Below are positions 16,954-26,094 of a stretch of 64,000 nucleotides of DNA, piece after piece (position 1 is the stretch's first letter; every line of letters begins with the position of its first letter). Source of the stretch: Solibacillus sp. R5-41 (GTDB lineage: Bacteria; Bacillota; Bacilli; Bacillales_A; Planococcaceae); contig NZ_CP024123.1 of assembly GCF_002736105.1 (NCBI RefSeq), positions 3,650,001-3,714,000 of the forward strand, in the 5' to 3' direction. A model generated the notes under the pieces. That model made no database searches and was not told the DNA's origin. It was given only the letters and a program-made list of their open reading frames with translations. The position numbers were made by a program, and so were the translations under genes.

Positions 16954-16971
16954 AACATACACCCCTTTTTT

Positions 16972-16987
16972 ATGAATAACCATTCAT
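16972..16987. promoter_or_regulatory. FadR-like operator palindrome
   Basis: ATGAAT-N4-ATTCAT. On the minus strand the first six bases and the TA-N-TCAT part agree with the Bacillus FadR consensus TGAATGAMTANTCATTCA. It sits in the promoter region of the enoyl-CoA hydratase gene. By-eye match only. Confidence 0.4.
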
Positions 16988-17012
16988 TTCGACATGTAAA
17001 TAGAAAAGTCCT

Positions 17013-18659
17013 TTATTTACTCAAATATTTTCCAACTTGTAATCCTGTAAATAAACATCCACCTACGAAAGTTCCTTCTAATGAGCGATATCCATGAACT
17101 CCCCCACCTCCAAAACCACTCACCTCTCCCGCTGCAAATAAGCCCGGAATCGGTTTGCCATAGTCATTCAATACCTGACCATTTAAGTCTGTTTGTAGTC
17201 CACCTAATGTTTTTCTCGTTAAAATATTTAATCTCACAGCAATAAGCGGTCCTGCTGTTGGATCTAACATTTTATGGGGCTTTGCTGCTCGAATTAATTT
17301 ATCTCCTAAATAATTGCGTGCACCGTGAATAGCTGTCACTTGTGCATCTTTAGAAAATTTATTCTCAATTTCTCGATCACGGGCTAAAATTTGGTCTTTA
17401 ATATGCATAAAGTCTAATAATTTATTCCCTACTAAGCGATTCATCGCGTCTACAAGGTCCTTTAAGCCGTGTGCAATGACGAAATCCTCCCCATTTTCCT
17501 TAAAAGCTTGAACGGGCGCTGGTGGCCCTGGCAACATGCGTTTTAAAATTTGAGGGATGCTTTTATTCGTTAAATCTGGATTTTGCTCTGAACCAGATAG
17601 GGCAAATTCCTTTTCAATCATTTTTTCTGTTAAAATAAACCAAGAATAATCATAACCAGTTTTTTGAATCGCTTCTAATGTGCTTAACGTATCAAATCCA
17701 GGAAAATTTGGTGCAGAAAAGCGTTTTCCTGTTGCATCAAACCACATCGAGGATGGTCCAGGTAAAATACGAATCCCATGATTTTTCCATATTGGGTCCC
17801 AGTTGCGTAACCCTTCTGTGTAGTGCCACATTCGGTCTCGATTTACTACGCGCCCTCCAGCTTGCTCTGTGATTTGTAGCATGTGCCCATCAACATACGC
17901 TGGGACACCTGAAATCATCGTTTTAGGGGGTGTTCCTAATCGAGATGGCCAATTTTTCTTCACAAGTTCTAAATTCGCACCAATACCACCACTCGCAATA
18001 ATTACGGCATCTGCGTAGTACTCAAATGCGCCAATCGCTTCTCGAGAACTTTCTTCCCCTCGTCGAATAACAGTCGTTTCTAAAACATTTCCTCGCACCC
18101 CAGAAATGGTATTTCCGTCTATTATAAGCTCCGTTACTTGATGGCGAGGCATATAGTCAACTCGCCCACTGGACGCTGCTTTTAATATTTTTTCTGCAAA
18201 CGGCTCTACTATCGCTGGTCCTGTTCCCCAAACAATATGGAAGCGAGGAACAGAATTTCCATGTCCTCCTGCTAATGCGCCACCACGCTCTGCCCAACCA
18301 ACTACAGGGAAAAACTGAATCCCTAGGGATTTCAACCAATCATATTTTTCACCAGAGGCAAAATCCACGTAAGCTCTTGCCCATTTGTATGCCCAGCTAT
18401 CCTCGTCCTCTAATCGATCAAATCCTGCTGAACCAATCCAATCCTGCCACGCGAGCTCCTTGCTATCTTTAATGCCCATTCTTCGTTGTTCGGGTGAGTC
18501 CACTAAAAATAGCCCACCGAACGACCAAAATGCTTGTCCGCCAATTGAATTTTGAGTTTCTTGATCGACTAGTAATACTTTTTTACCTGCATCAATGAGC
18601 TGACATGCAGCTGTCAGTCCCGCCAAACCTGCACCAACAACTATGACATCATACTTCAT
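17013..18659 (-). CDS. FAD-binding dehydrogenase, KstD/fumarate reductase-like
   Basis: A 548-aa flavoprotein. It has an N-terminal Rossmann fingerprint VVGAGLAGLTAACQLIDAGK ending in VLLVDQ and C-terminal FAD contacts GLFAAGEVSGFGGGGVHGYR. It belongs to the family annotated as FAD-binding dehydrogenase near 3-ketosteroid dehydrogenases. The real substrate is unknown; steroid activity should not be assumed. GGAGGAGGGG is upstream of the ATG. The enoyl-CoA hydratase gene follows by 59 bp, suggesting a lipid or acyl-CoA context. Confidence 0.85.
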   Translation of the reverse strand: MKYDVIVVGAGLAGLTAACQLIDAGKKVLLVDQETQNSIGGQAFWSFGGLFLVDSPEQRRMGIKDSKELAWQDWIGSAGFDRLEDEDSWAYKWARAYVDFASGEKYDWLKSLGIQFFPVVGWAERGGALAGGHGNSVPRFHIVWGTGPAIVEPFAEKILKAASSGRVDYMPRHQVTELIIDGNTISGVRGNVLETTVIRRGEESSREAIGAFEYYADAVIIASGGIGANLELVKKNWPSRLGTPPKTMISGVPAYVDGHMLQITEQAGGRVVNRDRMWHYTEGLRNWDPIWKNHGIRILPGPSSMWFDATGKRFSAPNFPGFDTLSTLEAIQKTGYDYSWFILTEKMIEKEFALSGSEQNPDLTNKSIPQILKRMLPGPPAPVQAFKENGEDFVIAHGLKDLVDAMNRLVGNKLLDFMHIKDQILARDREIENKFSKDAQVTAIHGARNYLGDKLIRAAKPHKMLDPTAGPLIAVRLNILTRKTLGGLQTDLNGQVLNDYGKPIPGLFAAGEVSGFGGGGVHGYRSLEGTFVGGCLFTGLQVGKYLSK

Positions 18660-18845
18660 ACGTTCCCCTCCTCCTTTACGAAAGCATTACTATACACATT
18701 CGTGCAATTTTTGATTTCCCCTTCAAAAACAATATTTTTATAAAAATTTCAAAAAATCATGGCAAACTAGCGAAACCGAATATAAAATGCAAAAAAAACG
18801 ATACGAAACTTTCTGTATATCTATTTAATGCTGTTATACCAACAA

Positions 18846-18859
18846 AGATAACGCTTACA
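18846..18859 (-). promoter_or_regulatory. Candidate CcpA cre site
   Basis: Minus strand TGTAAGCGTTATCT matches the cre consensus TGWAARCGYTWWCA at all but the last base. It lies about 190 bp upstream of the FAD dehydrogenase gene and 110 bp before the serA promoter. Confidence 0.4.
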
Positions 18860-18970
18860 TCAAAAACGCAAAATACGAACAATTGATGTATTATCGCAAG
18901 TAAAAGTTCGGTTTAAAGGTGATTCACTGCTAAAAAAACAGTTTTAAATTAATTAATCAGTGAATTACTG

Positions 18971-19000
18971 TTGACAAAGGTGAACAATCGGTATTATGAT
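18971..19000 (+). promoter_or_regulatory. SigA promoter of the serA T-box leader
   Basis: TTGACA at 18971-18976 and TATGAT at 18995-19000 (18-nt spacer). TATTAT at 18992 is an overlapping alternative with a 15-nt spacer. Confidence 0.6.
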
Positions 19001-19029
19001 GGTATCAAATTTAATTACGAACAACTATT

Positions 19030-19300
19030 GTGATAGAGACATACTTTTCGTTTTGTATAGCAAAGAGAGCTGGTGGGTGGTGTGAACCAGTGTATACGAC
19101 GACAATGTTCCACTCTTGAATAGAATAGCTGAACATTTCAGTAGGTTATTCCGGCCCATGCACGTTACGCATATAGATAAGGTTGCACATAATTTTTCCA
19201 CATATTATGGCAACGAATTAGGGTGGTACCGCGATACTATATTTCCAATAGCCTTTCGCCCCTTACAGTAACATGTAAGGGGTGGAAGGCTTTTTATTTT
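19030..19300 (+). promoter_or_regulatory. Serine-specific T-box riboswitch upstream of serA
   Basis: All T-box landmarks are visible. They are the AGAGAGCTGG stem I base, the distal GGTGTGAACCAG arm, specifier loop GAATAGCTGAAC with AGC (Ser) at 19127-19129, and the T-box AGGGTGGTACCGCG at 19220-19233. A terminator follows (stem AGCCTTTC.CCCCTTAC / GTAAGGGG.GGAAGGCT, T-run at 19291). Uncharged tRNA-Ser would pair with AGC and the T-box bulge to prevent termination. The codon agrees with the downstream serine biosynthesis gene. Confidence 0.92.
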
Positions 19301-19307
19301 ATCCTCG

Positions 19308-19425
19308 TTCAGTGGGTAATTGAACGCCCACTGAATTGTGGAACTCTGGCTAAACTGGAGGAACAAATACTAAAAACGTCACGTCCTACGGCAACGCCTG
19401 AGTGACCTGCATCGTGCAGGCCTTA
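19308..19425 (+). repeat. Mosaic repeat, modules D and A, between T-box and serA
   Basis: Module D (TTCAGTGGG, CCCACTGAA, GGAACTCTGGCTAA) is followed by module A (ACGTCACGTCCTACGGCAAC, GCCTGAGTGACC, TGCATCGTGCAGGCCT). It sits between the T-box terminator and the serA ribosome binding site, adding about 120 nt of structured leader. Confidence 0.7.
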
Positions 19426-19456
19426 ATTAAAACATTTAAAGGGAGAGAATTTTATT

Positions 19457-21079
19457 ATGGTAACAAAATTAAAAGAAACAGAAATGAAAACAATTAATGT
19501 ATTTATCGCGGATCCACTAAGTGAAGATGGAATTTTCCCACTTCGCCAAGAGACTGAATTAGATTTAAACATTATTATTGATACAGGTTTAACACCTGAA
19601 CAATTAGTTTCTAAAATTGCAGATGTAGATGTATTACTTGTTCGTTCTCAAACGACTGTTACGCGTGAAATCATCGAAGGTGCAAAAAATTTAAAGCTAA
19701 TCGGTCGTGCAGGTGTTGGCGTGGATAATATTGATTTAACTGCTGCAACTGAGCACGGGATTATTGTCGTAAACGCTCCAGACGGAAATACAAACTCTGC
19801 TGCTGAGCATACTATTGCCATGATGACTTCACTTGCTCGTTTCATTCCACAAGCATTTAACACATTAAAAAATGGTAAATGGGATCGTAAATCTTATGTA
19901 GGTGTAGAATTAAAAAATAAAACAATGGGCGTTATCGGTATGGGACGTATCGGTGCTGAAGTTGCTTATCGTGCGAAAGGTCAACGTATGAACGTCATTG
20001 CATACGACCCATTCCTAACAGAAGAACGCGCTAAAGAACTTGGCGTAACAAAAGGAACAGTTGATGAAGTTTGTGCAGCTGCTGAATTTATTACAGTGCA
20101 TACACCATTACTACCTGAAACACGTAATATCATTAACAAGGAGCGCTTTGCTATTATGAAAGATGGCGTTCGCATTATTAACTGCGCACGTGGTGGTATT
20201 ATTAACGAGGATGATTTATATGATGCAATCGTTGAAGGTAAAGTAGCTGGAGCTGCACTTGACGTATTCATACAAGAGCCAGCAACAGATCATAAATTAC
20301 TTACATTACCACAAGTAATTGCAACACCACATTTAGGTGCATCTACTGTTGAAGCACAAGAGTCAGTTGCAGTTGACGTGTCAAACGACATTATTAAATT
20401 CTTTAAATCAGGTACGGTTACAAACCCAGTAAACATGCCTTCAATTCCAAAAGAAAAGCTTGCACAAGTGGAGCCATTCTTTGCTTTAGCTGAAAAATTA
20501 GGTAAATTCCTAATTCAAGTTACAGAAGAAAGCATCCAGGAATTAAACATTTCTTACGCTGGTGAGGTAGCAAACTTTGATGTTCGTCCTTTAACAGCGA
20601 ACGCGATTAAAGGCTTATTATCTACAAACCATGGTACACACGTTAACGATGTAAATGCTCGTTACTTAGCTGAACGTATTGGCATGAAAATTAATGAACA
20701 TAAAACGACAACTGCTAAAGGGTTTACAAATTTAATTACAGTTGAAATCGTGACAGATACAGAAAAACATACTGTTGCTGGTACATTATTAAACGGTCTT
20801 GGCGCACGTATTGTTAAAGTAGAAGGCTTTGTTGTTGATGTTGTTCCAAATGGCAATCTTCTTTACATTAAAAATACAGATAAACCTGGTGCAATTGGCC
20901 GCGTAGCTACAAAATTAGCAGAAAAAGAAATTAATATCGCAACAATGCAAGTAGGACGTGACCAAGTTGGTGGATCAGCTGTTATGATGCTTGTAGTTGA
21001 TAATGCCGTAACAACAGAAGATTTAAATTATGTGGCTCAACTCGAAAATATTGATGAAGTAAAAGCAATTACACTTTAA
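19457..21079 (+). CDS. serA: D-3-phosphoglycerate dehydrogenase
   Basis: A 540-aa NAD-dependent enzyme for the first step of serine synthesis. Domains in order: substrate/NAD-binding 2-hydroxyacid dehydrogenase core (GRAGVGVDNID; GMGRIGAEVAYR; catalytic His in IATPHLGAST), an allosteric substrate-binding domain, and a C-terminal ACT domain (KPGAIGRVATKLAEKEINIA) that usually senses serine. The ATG at 19457 has AAAGGGAGA upstream. Expression is controlled by the serine T-box. It completes the pathway with serC upstream. Confidence 0.96.
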   Translation: MVTKLKETEMKTINVFIADPLSEDGIFPLRQETELDLNIIIDTGLTPEQLVSKIADVDVLLVRSQTTVTREIIEGAKNLKLIGRAGVGVDNIDLTAATEHGIIVVNAPDGNTNSAAEHTIAMMTSLARFIPQAFNTLKNGKWDRKSYVGVELKNKTMGVIGMGRIGAEVAYRAKGQRMNVIAYDPFLTEERAKELGVTKGTVDEVCAAAEFITVHTPLLPETRNIINKERFAIMKDGVRIINCARGGIINEDDLYDAIVEGKVAGAALDVFIQEPATDHKLLTLPQVIATPHLGASTVEAQESVAVDVSNDIIKFFKSGTVTNPVNMPSIPKEKLAQVEPFFALAEKLGKFLIQVTEESIQELNISYAGEVANFDVRPLTANAIKGLLSTNHGTHVNDVNARYLAERIGMKINEHKTTTAKGFTNLITVEIVTDTEKHTVAGTLLNGLGARIVKVEGFVVDVVPNGNLLYIKNTDKPGAIGRVATKLAEKEINIATMQVGRDQVGGSAVMMLVVDNAVTTEDLNYVAQLENIDEVKAITL

Positions 21080-21106
21080 GCCTTTTACAGCACTCTAATA
21101 AATAGG

Positions 21107-21148
21107 AAATCACCATTTGACATTTCGTTAAATGGTGATTTTTTTTTC
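21107..21148 (+). terminator. Terminator of serA
   Basis: AAATCACCATTT/AAATGGTGATTT with a 9-T tail. Confidence 0.92.
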
Positions 21149-21331
21149 AATTTTATTCATCCCAACGGCTTCATACTCCCCCTCCCACTTTCATATTGTT
21201 AATATTAAGTATTTTCCGAATATTGATTTGTGTTTACTTAAAGGAATTGTATACTAGTATTATATTTACTAACTTGCTTCAGCAGAATTTCGATACTTCT
21301 ATAAGTGGAGGATGAACGCTAAATATGCACT

Positions 21332-21521
21332 AAATTCAGTGTGGGTTCAACCCTAACTGAAGTAGTAGAACTCAGGCTAATAACACCGCGTCGTGCGGCA
21401 ACGCCTGAGTGACCAACATCGTGTTGGCCTAATGCCCCGGCGGATGTTACAGATTTTTTTAGGTGTTTTTCGAGCGCGCACGAAAAAAATCTGGACACAA
21501 TTATTCCGAGGCGCAATTGAT
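21332..21521 (+). repeat. Mosaic repeat, complete D-A-B copy
   Basis: Module D at 21332-21372 (TTCAGTGTGGGTTCAACCC, CTGAAGTAGTAGAACTC). Module A at 21373-21430 (AGGCTAATAACACCGCGTCG, CAACGCCTGAGTGACC, AACATCGTGTTGGCC). Module B at 21437-21521 (GGCGGATGTTACAGATTTTT, AAAAATCTGGACACAATTAT, GCGCAATTGAT). It is the fullest copy in the window and ends 4 bp before the ribosome binding site of the next gene. Confidence 0.75.
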
Positions 21522-21538
21522 TATAAGGGTGGGTGTTT

Positions 21539-22807
21539 ATGAAAAATCTACAAGTGGTATTACTGTTGGCAGTACTTGTCACAGCATGCGTTACATTCCC
21601 TCAATTGTTTACTAAAGCCGACACAATAAGTGCCATTAAAATGACAACTTCTGATACTGTTGTCTTTGATGAAAGTTTACAAGAAGAAGTGATTACATTA
21701 GATAAAAATAGTGTCGTCACCGTTCTATCTGAGTCAAATGGCTGGGCTAAAATTAACTATACATTTTATACAGGCTATGTTCCGAGCAATTCTTTACAAA
21801 TAGCTACCGTACAGTACATGCTAACAAGCGTTAAATTTGAACCAAATGTTAGACTAATAAATGATCCTCAAGGTGAAGTTATAGGGAATCTCCCTTCAAG
21901 CAGTGTTGTAGAAGTTTATTCTATTGATGAAGCAGGATGGGCATTTGTTCGTTTCGGTGATTTAGCTGGTTTTGTAAATAAAATTGCACTTACAACGCCA
22001 ACAAAAAAACAAATGATTGTTCAAGAGCCAACCGGATTATCCGTTCGTTATAAAGCAAGCCCTTCAAGTAAAGCGATTGGCACTTTACCAAAAAGCACTG
22101 AGGTTACTATGCTATCTACATTTAATGGCTGGGCATTTGTAACGAGCAAATCGTTGTCAGGATATGTTCCGGTTACTGGATTAAAAGAAGCGCCTAAAAA
22201 TACTAGCACAACTAATCCAAAGCCTAGTACAAAACCTAACAACAATTCTAGTAAGAAGCAAATCGCTTTAACATTTGATGATGGACCCAACCCAAAAGTA
22301 ACACCACAAATCGTTCAAACATTAAAAAAATATGATGCAAAAGCGACATTTTTCGTCGTTGGTAAAAACGTTCAGAAATATCCTGATATCGTAAAGGAAG
22401 TTTCTAAAGCAGGGCATGAAATTGGAAATCACACATATGATCATACGAAATTAACGACACTGACTGTAAAGCAAGTAAGCACCCAAATTCAATTAACGGA
22501 CATTGCTGTAAAGGCTGCCATAGATCAATACACGACTGTATTCCGTCCACCTTATGGAGCTTATAATAAAACGATTACGGGCTTACTAGAAGTTCCGAAC
22601 ATCATGTGGTCAATTGATACGCTTGATTGGAAACATCATGACCCTGAAAAAACATTGCAAATCGTAAAAACAAATGCCAAAAGGGATAGCATTGTTTTAA
22701 TGCATGATATTCATCAAGCAACTGCCGATTCATTAGATTCTGTGCTTGATTATTTATCAAAGCAAGGCTATGAATTCGTTACCATTTCAGAGCTATTAGC
22801 GAAATGA
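21539..22807 (+). CDS. SH3b-containing polysaccharide deacetylase
   Basis: A 422-aa secreted or membrane-attached protein. Signal sequence about 1-28, then three bacterial SH3 repeats (about 30-85, 95-150, 160-215, each with a GWA(K/F)(I/V) core) and a low-complexity Ser/Thr/Asn/Pro linker. The C-terminal NodB domain has motifs TFDDGPN, NHTYDHTK and RPPYGAY. Such proteins deacetylate peptidoglycan or related polymers, with SH3b repeats binding the wall. The ATG at 21539 has AAGGGTGGG upstream. It follows a dispersed repeat that forms its 5' leader. Confidence 0.9.
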   Translation: MKNLQVVLLLAVLVTACVTFPQLFTKADTISAIKMTTSDTVVFDESLQEEVITLDKNSVVTVLSESNGWAKINYTFYTGYVPSNSLQIATVQYMLTSVKFEPNVRLINDPQGEVIGNLPSSSVVEVYSIDEAGWAFVRFGDLAGFVNKIALTTPTKKQMIVQEPTGLSVRYKASPSSKAIGTLPKSTEVTMLSTFNGWAFVTSKSLSGYVPVTGLKEAPKNTSTTNPKPSTKPNNNSSKKQIALTFDDGPNPKVTPQIVQTLKKYDAKATFFVVGKNVQKYPDIVKEVSKAGHEIGNHTYDHTKLTTLTVKQVSTQIQLTDIAVKAAIDQYTTVFRPPYGAYNKTITGLLEVPNIMWSIDTLDWKHHDPEKTLQIVKTNAKRDSIVLMHDIHQATADSLDSVLDYLSKQGYEFVTISELLAK

Positions 22808-22984
22808 TGCATGCGGCTGATTTTGGCCTAAAGAGAATAAGGAACAATGCCACGCGCAATTTTATAGACTCAAGCGGCACATATAGCTAGTGCAAGCTTT
22901 TTGCAAGAAAAAATTTTGTTATTAAGCGTAATTGAAAAAGGGTCTTCCTCATAATCCCTTTTAGAGTAAAATTATATGAAATTA

Positions 22985-23023
22985 AAAAGGCAGAAACGTT
23001 CATTTAACAATGTTTCTGCCTTT
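22985..23023 (+). terminator. Terminator after the deacetylase gene
   Basis: AAAGGCAGAAACGTT/AATGTTTCTGCCTTT. The preceding 150 bp (22810-22980) hold nothing I recognise. Confidence 0.75.
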
Positions 23024-23095
23024 CACTTTTTATTCGTTTTTGGCTTTAAAGCCCCTTTTGGGACAGCCCTGTTTTTGATTTTTTCTTGATTATTA

Positions 23096-23476
23096 TTAAG
23101 AAGAAAATTTTTCATTTATATAAGCGAAAGATAAATAGTTATCAATTTCCGTTTCATTCACGTATAAGTCAGAATAGGCATGAATCTCCATACTTTGCGC
23201 TACTACCGCTGCAGCGATAATCGTTACAAACAGACCTGCTACAGCTAATAGCATGGATAGTTTTTGGTGTATCTTTTGCATTTCTGTATTGGATGTTTGT
23301 TTATTTTTCTTTCTGGCAAGTTGTAGAAAACGTACTTCATTTGTTGGTAAGGACAAAATATGTATACATGTTGGACAAAGTTGTGCTACATGCTGATGAA
23401 TTGTATGATTTTCAACGGTTACGGATTGATCCGAACGCCCGCAATTTTCACAAACACAAAGCTGAATCGTAAACAT
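23096..23476 (-). CDS. Zinc-ribbon protein with one C-terminal membrane helix, unknown
   Basis: 126 residues. The N-terminal half has two Cys pairs (CENC and CPTC, plus Cys7 and two His) that look like a metal-binding ribbon. A charged stretch (ARKKNKQTS) precedes a single transmembrane helix at about residues 73-94 and a short acidic outer tail. Good ribosome binding site (GGGAGGGTG) before the ATG. No family recognised; the layout resembles small membrane-anchored regulators such as anti-sigma factors, but there is no sigma gene nearby. Confidence 0.65.
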   Translation of the reverse strand: MFTIQLCVCENCGRSDQSVTVENHTIHQHVAQLCPTCIHILSLPTNEVRFLQLARKKNKQTSNTEMQKIHQKLSMLLAVAGLFVTIIAAAVVAQSMEIHAYSDLYVNETEIDNYLSFAYINEKFSS

Positions 23477-23564
23477 ATCTACACCCTCCCTTTTAAGTAT
23501 ATAAAAGTATTATACTACAAATTATTAGAAAATTCACTGTTTTTAATTTATTCACTCTGCCCAC

Positions 23565-23600
23565 AAAAAAGGAACGTATCCCACAATGCGGATACGTTCC
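23565..23600 (-). terminator. Terminator of the HAD hydrolase gene
   Basis: GGAACGTATCC/GGATACGTTCC followed on the minus strand by TTTTTT. Confidence 0.85.
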
Positions 23601-23622
23601 ATTCATTTTAAGATTACAACTG

Positions 23623-24405
23623 TTAAATAAGCTTTAATAACTCTGTTAATGAAGTTACTTCATACGTAGGCATGACATCTGGATTTTGCGGTTTATTTTC
23701 ACGGTTAATCCAAACATTGCGCATTCCTACACGGGAAGAACCTAAAATATCAGTCATTAAATTATCCCCAACCATAATTCCATCATCTTTTGATACTTGT
23801 GCTTTTTCCATAACAAATTCAAAAATTGAAGCATCTGGTTTGCCTTTACCAAAATCGCCTGAAATAATAATATGGTCAAAATATGGAACGATTTCTGGTG
23901 TAATTTCTAATTTTAAATTTTGTAAGCTTGGGGCCCCATTTGTTAATAATACTAACTGATACTTCCCCTTTAACTCATCTAAAACAGCAAATGTATCTTC
24001 ATAAAAGAAAGGTGCTTTTTTACGTTCTTCTACAAAGCGTTCACCTAGCTCCATACCAAATGCAGGGTCATCAATCCCTAGTGCAGCCAATCCATTTGTC
24101 CACGCTTGTGCACGATATTGCGGCACAATTTCTTTCATTTGCTGGAATTTAGGTGTTGGATCATCGAAAGTTCCCCAAAGGCCTTCAAATGGGTTAATAC
24201 CAATTAAAACAGTGTAATCGAATGTTTCATAGCCCTCATATAATGCTCTTGCTGCTTCACGTACCGCTTCTTCAAACTTTATAGGGTCCACGCTATGTAC
24301 TTCATTTGCATAGTCACATGTTTTTTCAAATGCTGTTTTTACAGATTTTTGATCCCATAATAATGTATCATCTAAATCAAAAATTATCGTTTTAATTGTC
24401 ATCAT
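23623..24405 (-). CDS. HAD-superfamily phosphatase (YjjG/PGPase-like)
   Basis: A 260-aa haloacid dehalogenase-like hydrolase. It has motif [11 protein letters not shown] (nucleophile Asp10, Asp12), motif II LLTNGAP, motif III Lys in [10 protein letters not shown], and motif [14 protein letters not shown]. The helical cap inserted after motif I is of the C1 type seen in nucleotide and phosphoglycolate phosphatases. The substrate is not identifiable from sequence. AGGAGC lies just upstream of two adjacent ATGs. Confidence 0.88.
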   Translation of the reverse strand: MMTIKTIIFDLDDTLLWDQKSVKTAFEKTCDYANEVHSVDPIKFEEAVREAARALYEGYETFDYTVLIGINPFEGLWGTFDDPTPKFQQMKEIVPQYRAQAWTNGLAALGIDDPAFGMELGERFVEERKKAPFFYEDTFAVLDELKGKYQLVLLTNGAPSLQNLKLEITPEIVPYFDHIIISGDFGKGKPDASIFEFVMEKAQVSKDDGIMVGDNLMTDILGSSRVGMRNVWINRENKPQNPDVMPTYEVTSLTELLKLI

Positions 24406-24512
24406 TACTAGCTCCTAAAATTAATATATTCTAGTACTTATTTTATCATAATAAAGTGAATTATTTTCATGACATTTCGACTTTTCTAAATCTTCCTCAA
24501 TCAATTCCCTAT

Positions 24513-24761
24513 CTATTTAGATTGCCGACGTAGCTGCTTCATTAATTGCTGAATACGGTCTTTTTGGGCGTTGATCTCTTCTTGTAATACCTCAATCAGG
24601 TATTTTTCCCCATCCTCTTGAATGCGTACAATATCCCCTTCTTGCAGTGCTACTAAAATTTCTGTACGTTGGATAAGTAATTTTTCTGTTTCATCTGGAC
24701 GCTTTAAAAAAACGGCATATTCTCCATCAAATCGATCAAGCGTATATTTATGGTAACTCAC
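24513..24761 (-). CDS. DUF3006-family protein
   Basis: An 82-aa protein containing the DUF3006 pattern YTLDRFDGEYAVFLKRP, followed by a beta-rich core (DIVRIQEDGEKYLIEVL) and a C-terminal coiled coil. GTG start at 24761 preceded by AAAGGGG; the frame is open further to an ATG at 24782. It overlaps the 3' end of the metallo-beta-lactamase gene by 14 nt, so the pair is translationally coupled. Function unknown. Confidence 0.8.
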   Translation of the reverse strand: MSYHKYTLDRFDGEYAVFLKRPDETEKLLIQRTEILVALQEGDIVRIQEDGEKYLIEVLQEEINAQKDRIQQLMKQLRRQSK

Positions 24762-25947
24762 TAACAATTTCCCCTTTCGCATTCATTAGATGGGCTGAAT
24801 CCCCTGTATTTAACCAAATTTGCCTTTTAGTCCATTCTAATTCATTTTCACCCGTTTTTGCATCCGAGCCACTCGTAATCGAAATGGATGTTCCAGGGGC
24901 AAGGTCGATATTCGGGAAATTAAATACTTGATTTCCTTCTACTGAAACAAGCTGCCATCCCTGCATATTTACCGCTTCTTTACCCGTGTTTTTTACGACA
25001 ACAACTTCCGCTTGAACATCTTTACTTACTAATTCGACACTTCCAATAACGTTAGGAATCTTAATTTCGCTCGTTGCACCAATACCTGTCCATTGGGATT
25101 GATTGATTTTATACGTATCTCCATCTGTGTTAACAACAATTGTCCCTGCTTCTGCTGTACTATAAATATCACTTCCTACATTTTGTAACGCATCAATAAC
25201 TTCTGCATGTGGATGTCCATATTTATTATTTTGTCCATAGCTTAAAATAGTTGCTAACGGCGAAACCGCATTAACAAAAGTTTGGGAACTACTCGTATTA
25301 GAACCATGATGTCCCGCCTTTAATATCGTCGCCTCTACATCAAGACCGTTTGCTAGCATCTCCTTTTCCATATCAATACCGGCATCTCCTGTTAACAAAA
25401 ATGAAATATTTCCATAAGCGACTCGGAGCACTATGGACGCTTCATTGTTGTCGGCTGCATCTTCATCTGCGCTTAAAACATTCACTGTTACTTCAGAATC
25501 CAATTCAATTAGATCACCCGTCTGTGGAATGGTAAAAGGGATATTTTTCTCATGGATTAACGTTAGCATTTCTTCATACGTATTGGATGTGTGGATTTTT
25601 CCAGAATCCATAAAGTGCTCGACCGGAATTGAATTTAATACCGGAATCAATCCACCAATATGATCAGCATCTGGATGCGTTGCTACGACATAATCTAATT
25701 TTTGTACGCCGTGCACCTCTAAATAGTCAACAACGGTTTTACCCGCACCCTTTACACCAGCATCAACTAACATCGTCTTTCCATTCGGCGATTGAATTAA
25801 AATAGAATCCCCTTGACCAACATCAATAAAATGGACGAGCATTTCCTTACCCGTATATGGTTTTATTTGTTCGTTCGTTTGTGGTGTTTCCTCACAACCT
25901 GCTACTAAAAGTAAAACGGCTACAAGTACTGCTAAAATTTTTTTCAT
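24748..25947 (-). CDS. Secreted ComEC/Rec2-like metallo-beta-lactamase with lamin-tail domain
   Basis: A 399-aa lipoprotein. The signal peptide ends in a VAGC lipobox. The MBL domain (about 40-285) has FIDVGQGDSILIQ, the metal site THPDADHIGG, DAG and GHHGSNTSSS, closely like the C-terminal nuclease-like domain of ComEC. A C-terminal lamin-tail (LTD) domain (about 300-395) reads NTGKEAVNMQGWQL and IWLNTGDSAHLMN. Standalone versions are thought to act on extracellular DNA; this is inference from the family. ATG at 25947 with AAAAGGA upstream. In operon with the DUF3006 gene. Confidence 0.88.
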   Translation of the reverse strand: MKKILAVLVAVLLLVAGCEETPQTNEQIKPYTGKEMLVHFIDVGQGDSILIQSPNGKTMLVDAGVKGAGKTVVDYLEVHGVQKLDYVVATHPDADHIGGLIPVLNSIPVEHFMDSGKIHTSNTYEEMLTLIHEKNIPFTIPQTGDLIELDSEVTVNVLSADEDAADNNEASIVLRVAYGNISFLLTGDAGIDMEKEMLANGLDVEATILKAGHHGSNTSSSQTFVNAVSPLATILSYGQNNKYGHPHAEVIDALQNVGSDIYSTAEAGTIVVNTDGDTYKINQSQWTGIGATSEIKIPNVIGSVELVSKDVQAEVVVVKNTGKEAVNMQGWQLVSVEGNQVFNFPNIDLAPGTSISITSGSDAKTGENELEWTKRQIWLNTGDSAHLMNAKGEIVSELP

Positions 25948-26055
25948 TTTCAATAAATCCTTTTCTTTTTTTCTACTATATAGGTTGATCTAAAGAACAC
26001 CTTCTGTTGCCACTTCAATGTTGGGCATGACGGTAGCACACGTATACATTTCAAT

Positions 26056-26094
26056 AAAAAAGGCTTGTCCCACAATAGAGAACAAACCTTTTTT
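26056..26094 (-). terminator. Terminator of the 26.1-kb membrane-protein gene
   Basis: AAAAAAGGTTTGT/ACAAGCCTTTTTT on the minus strand (one G-T pair). Confidence 0.7.
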
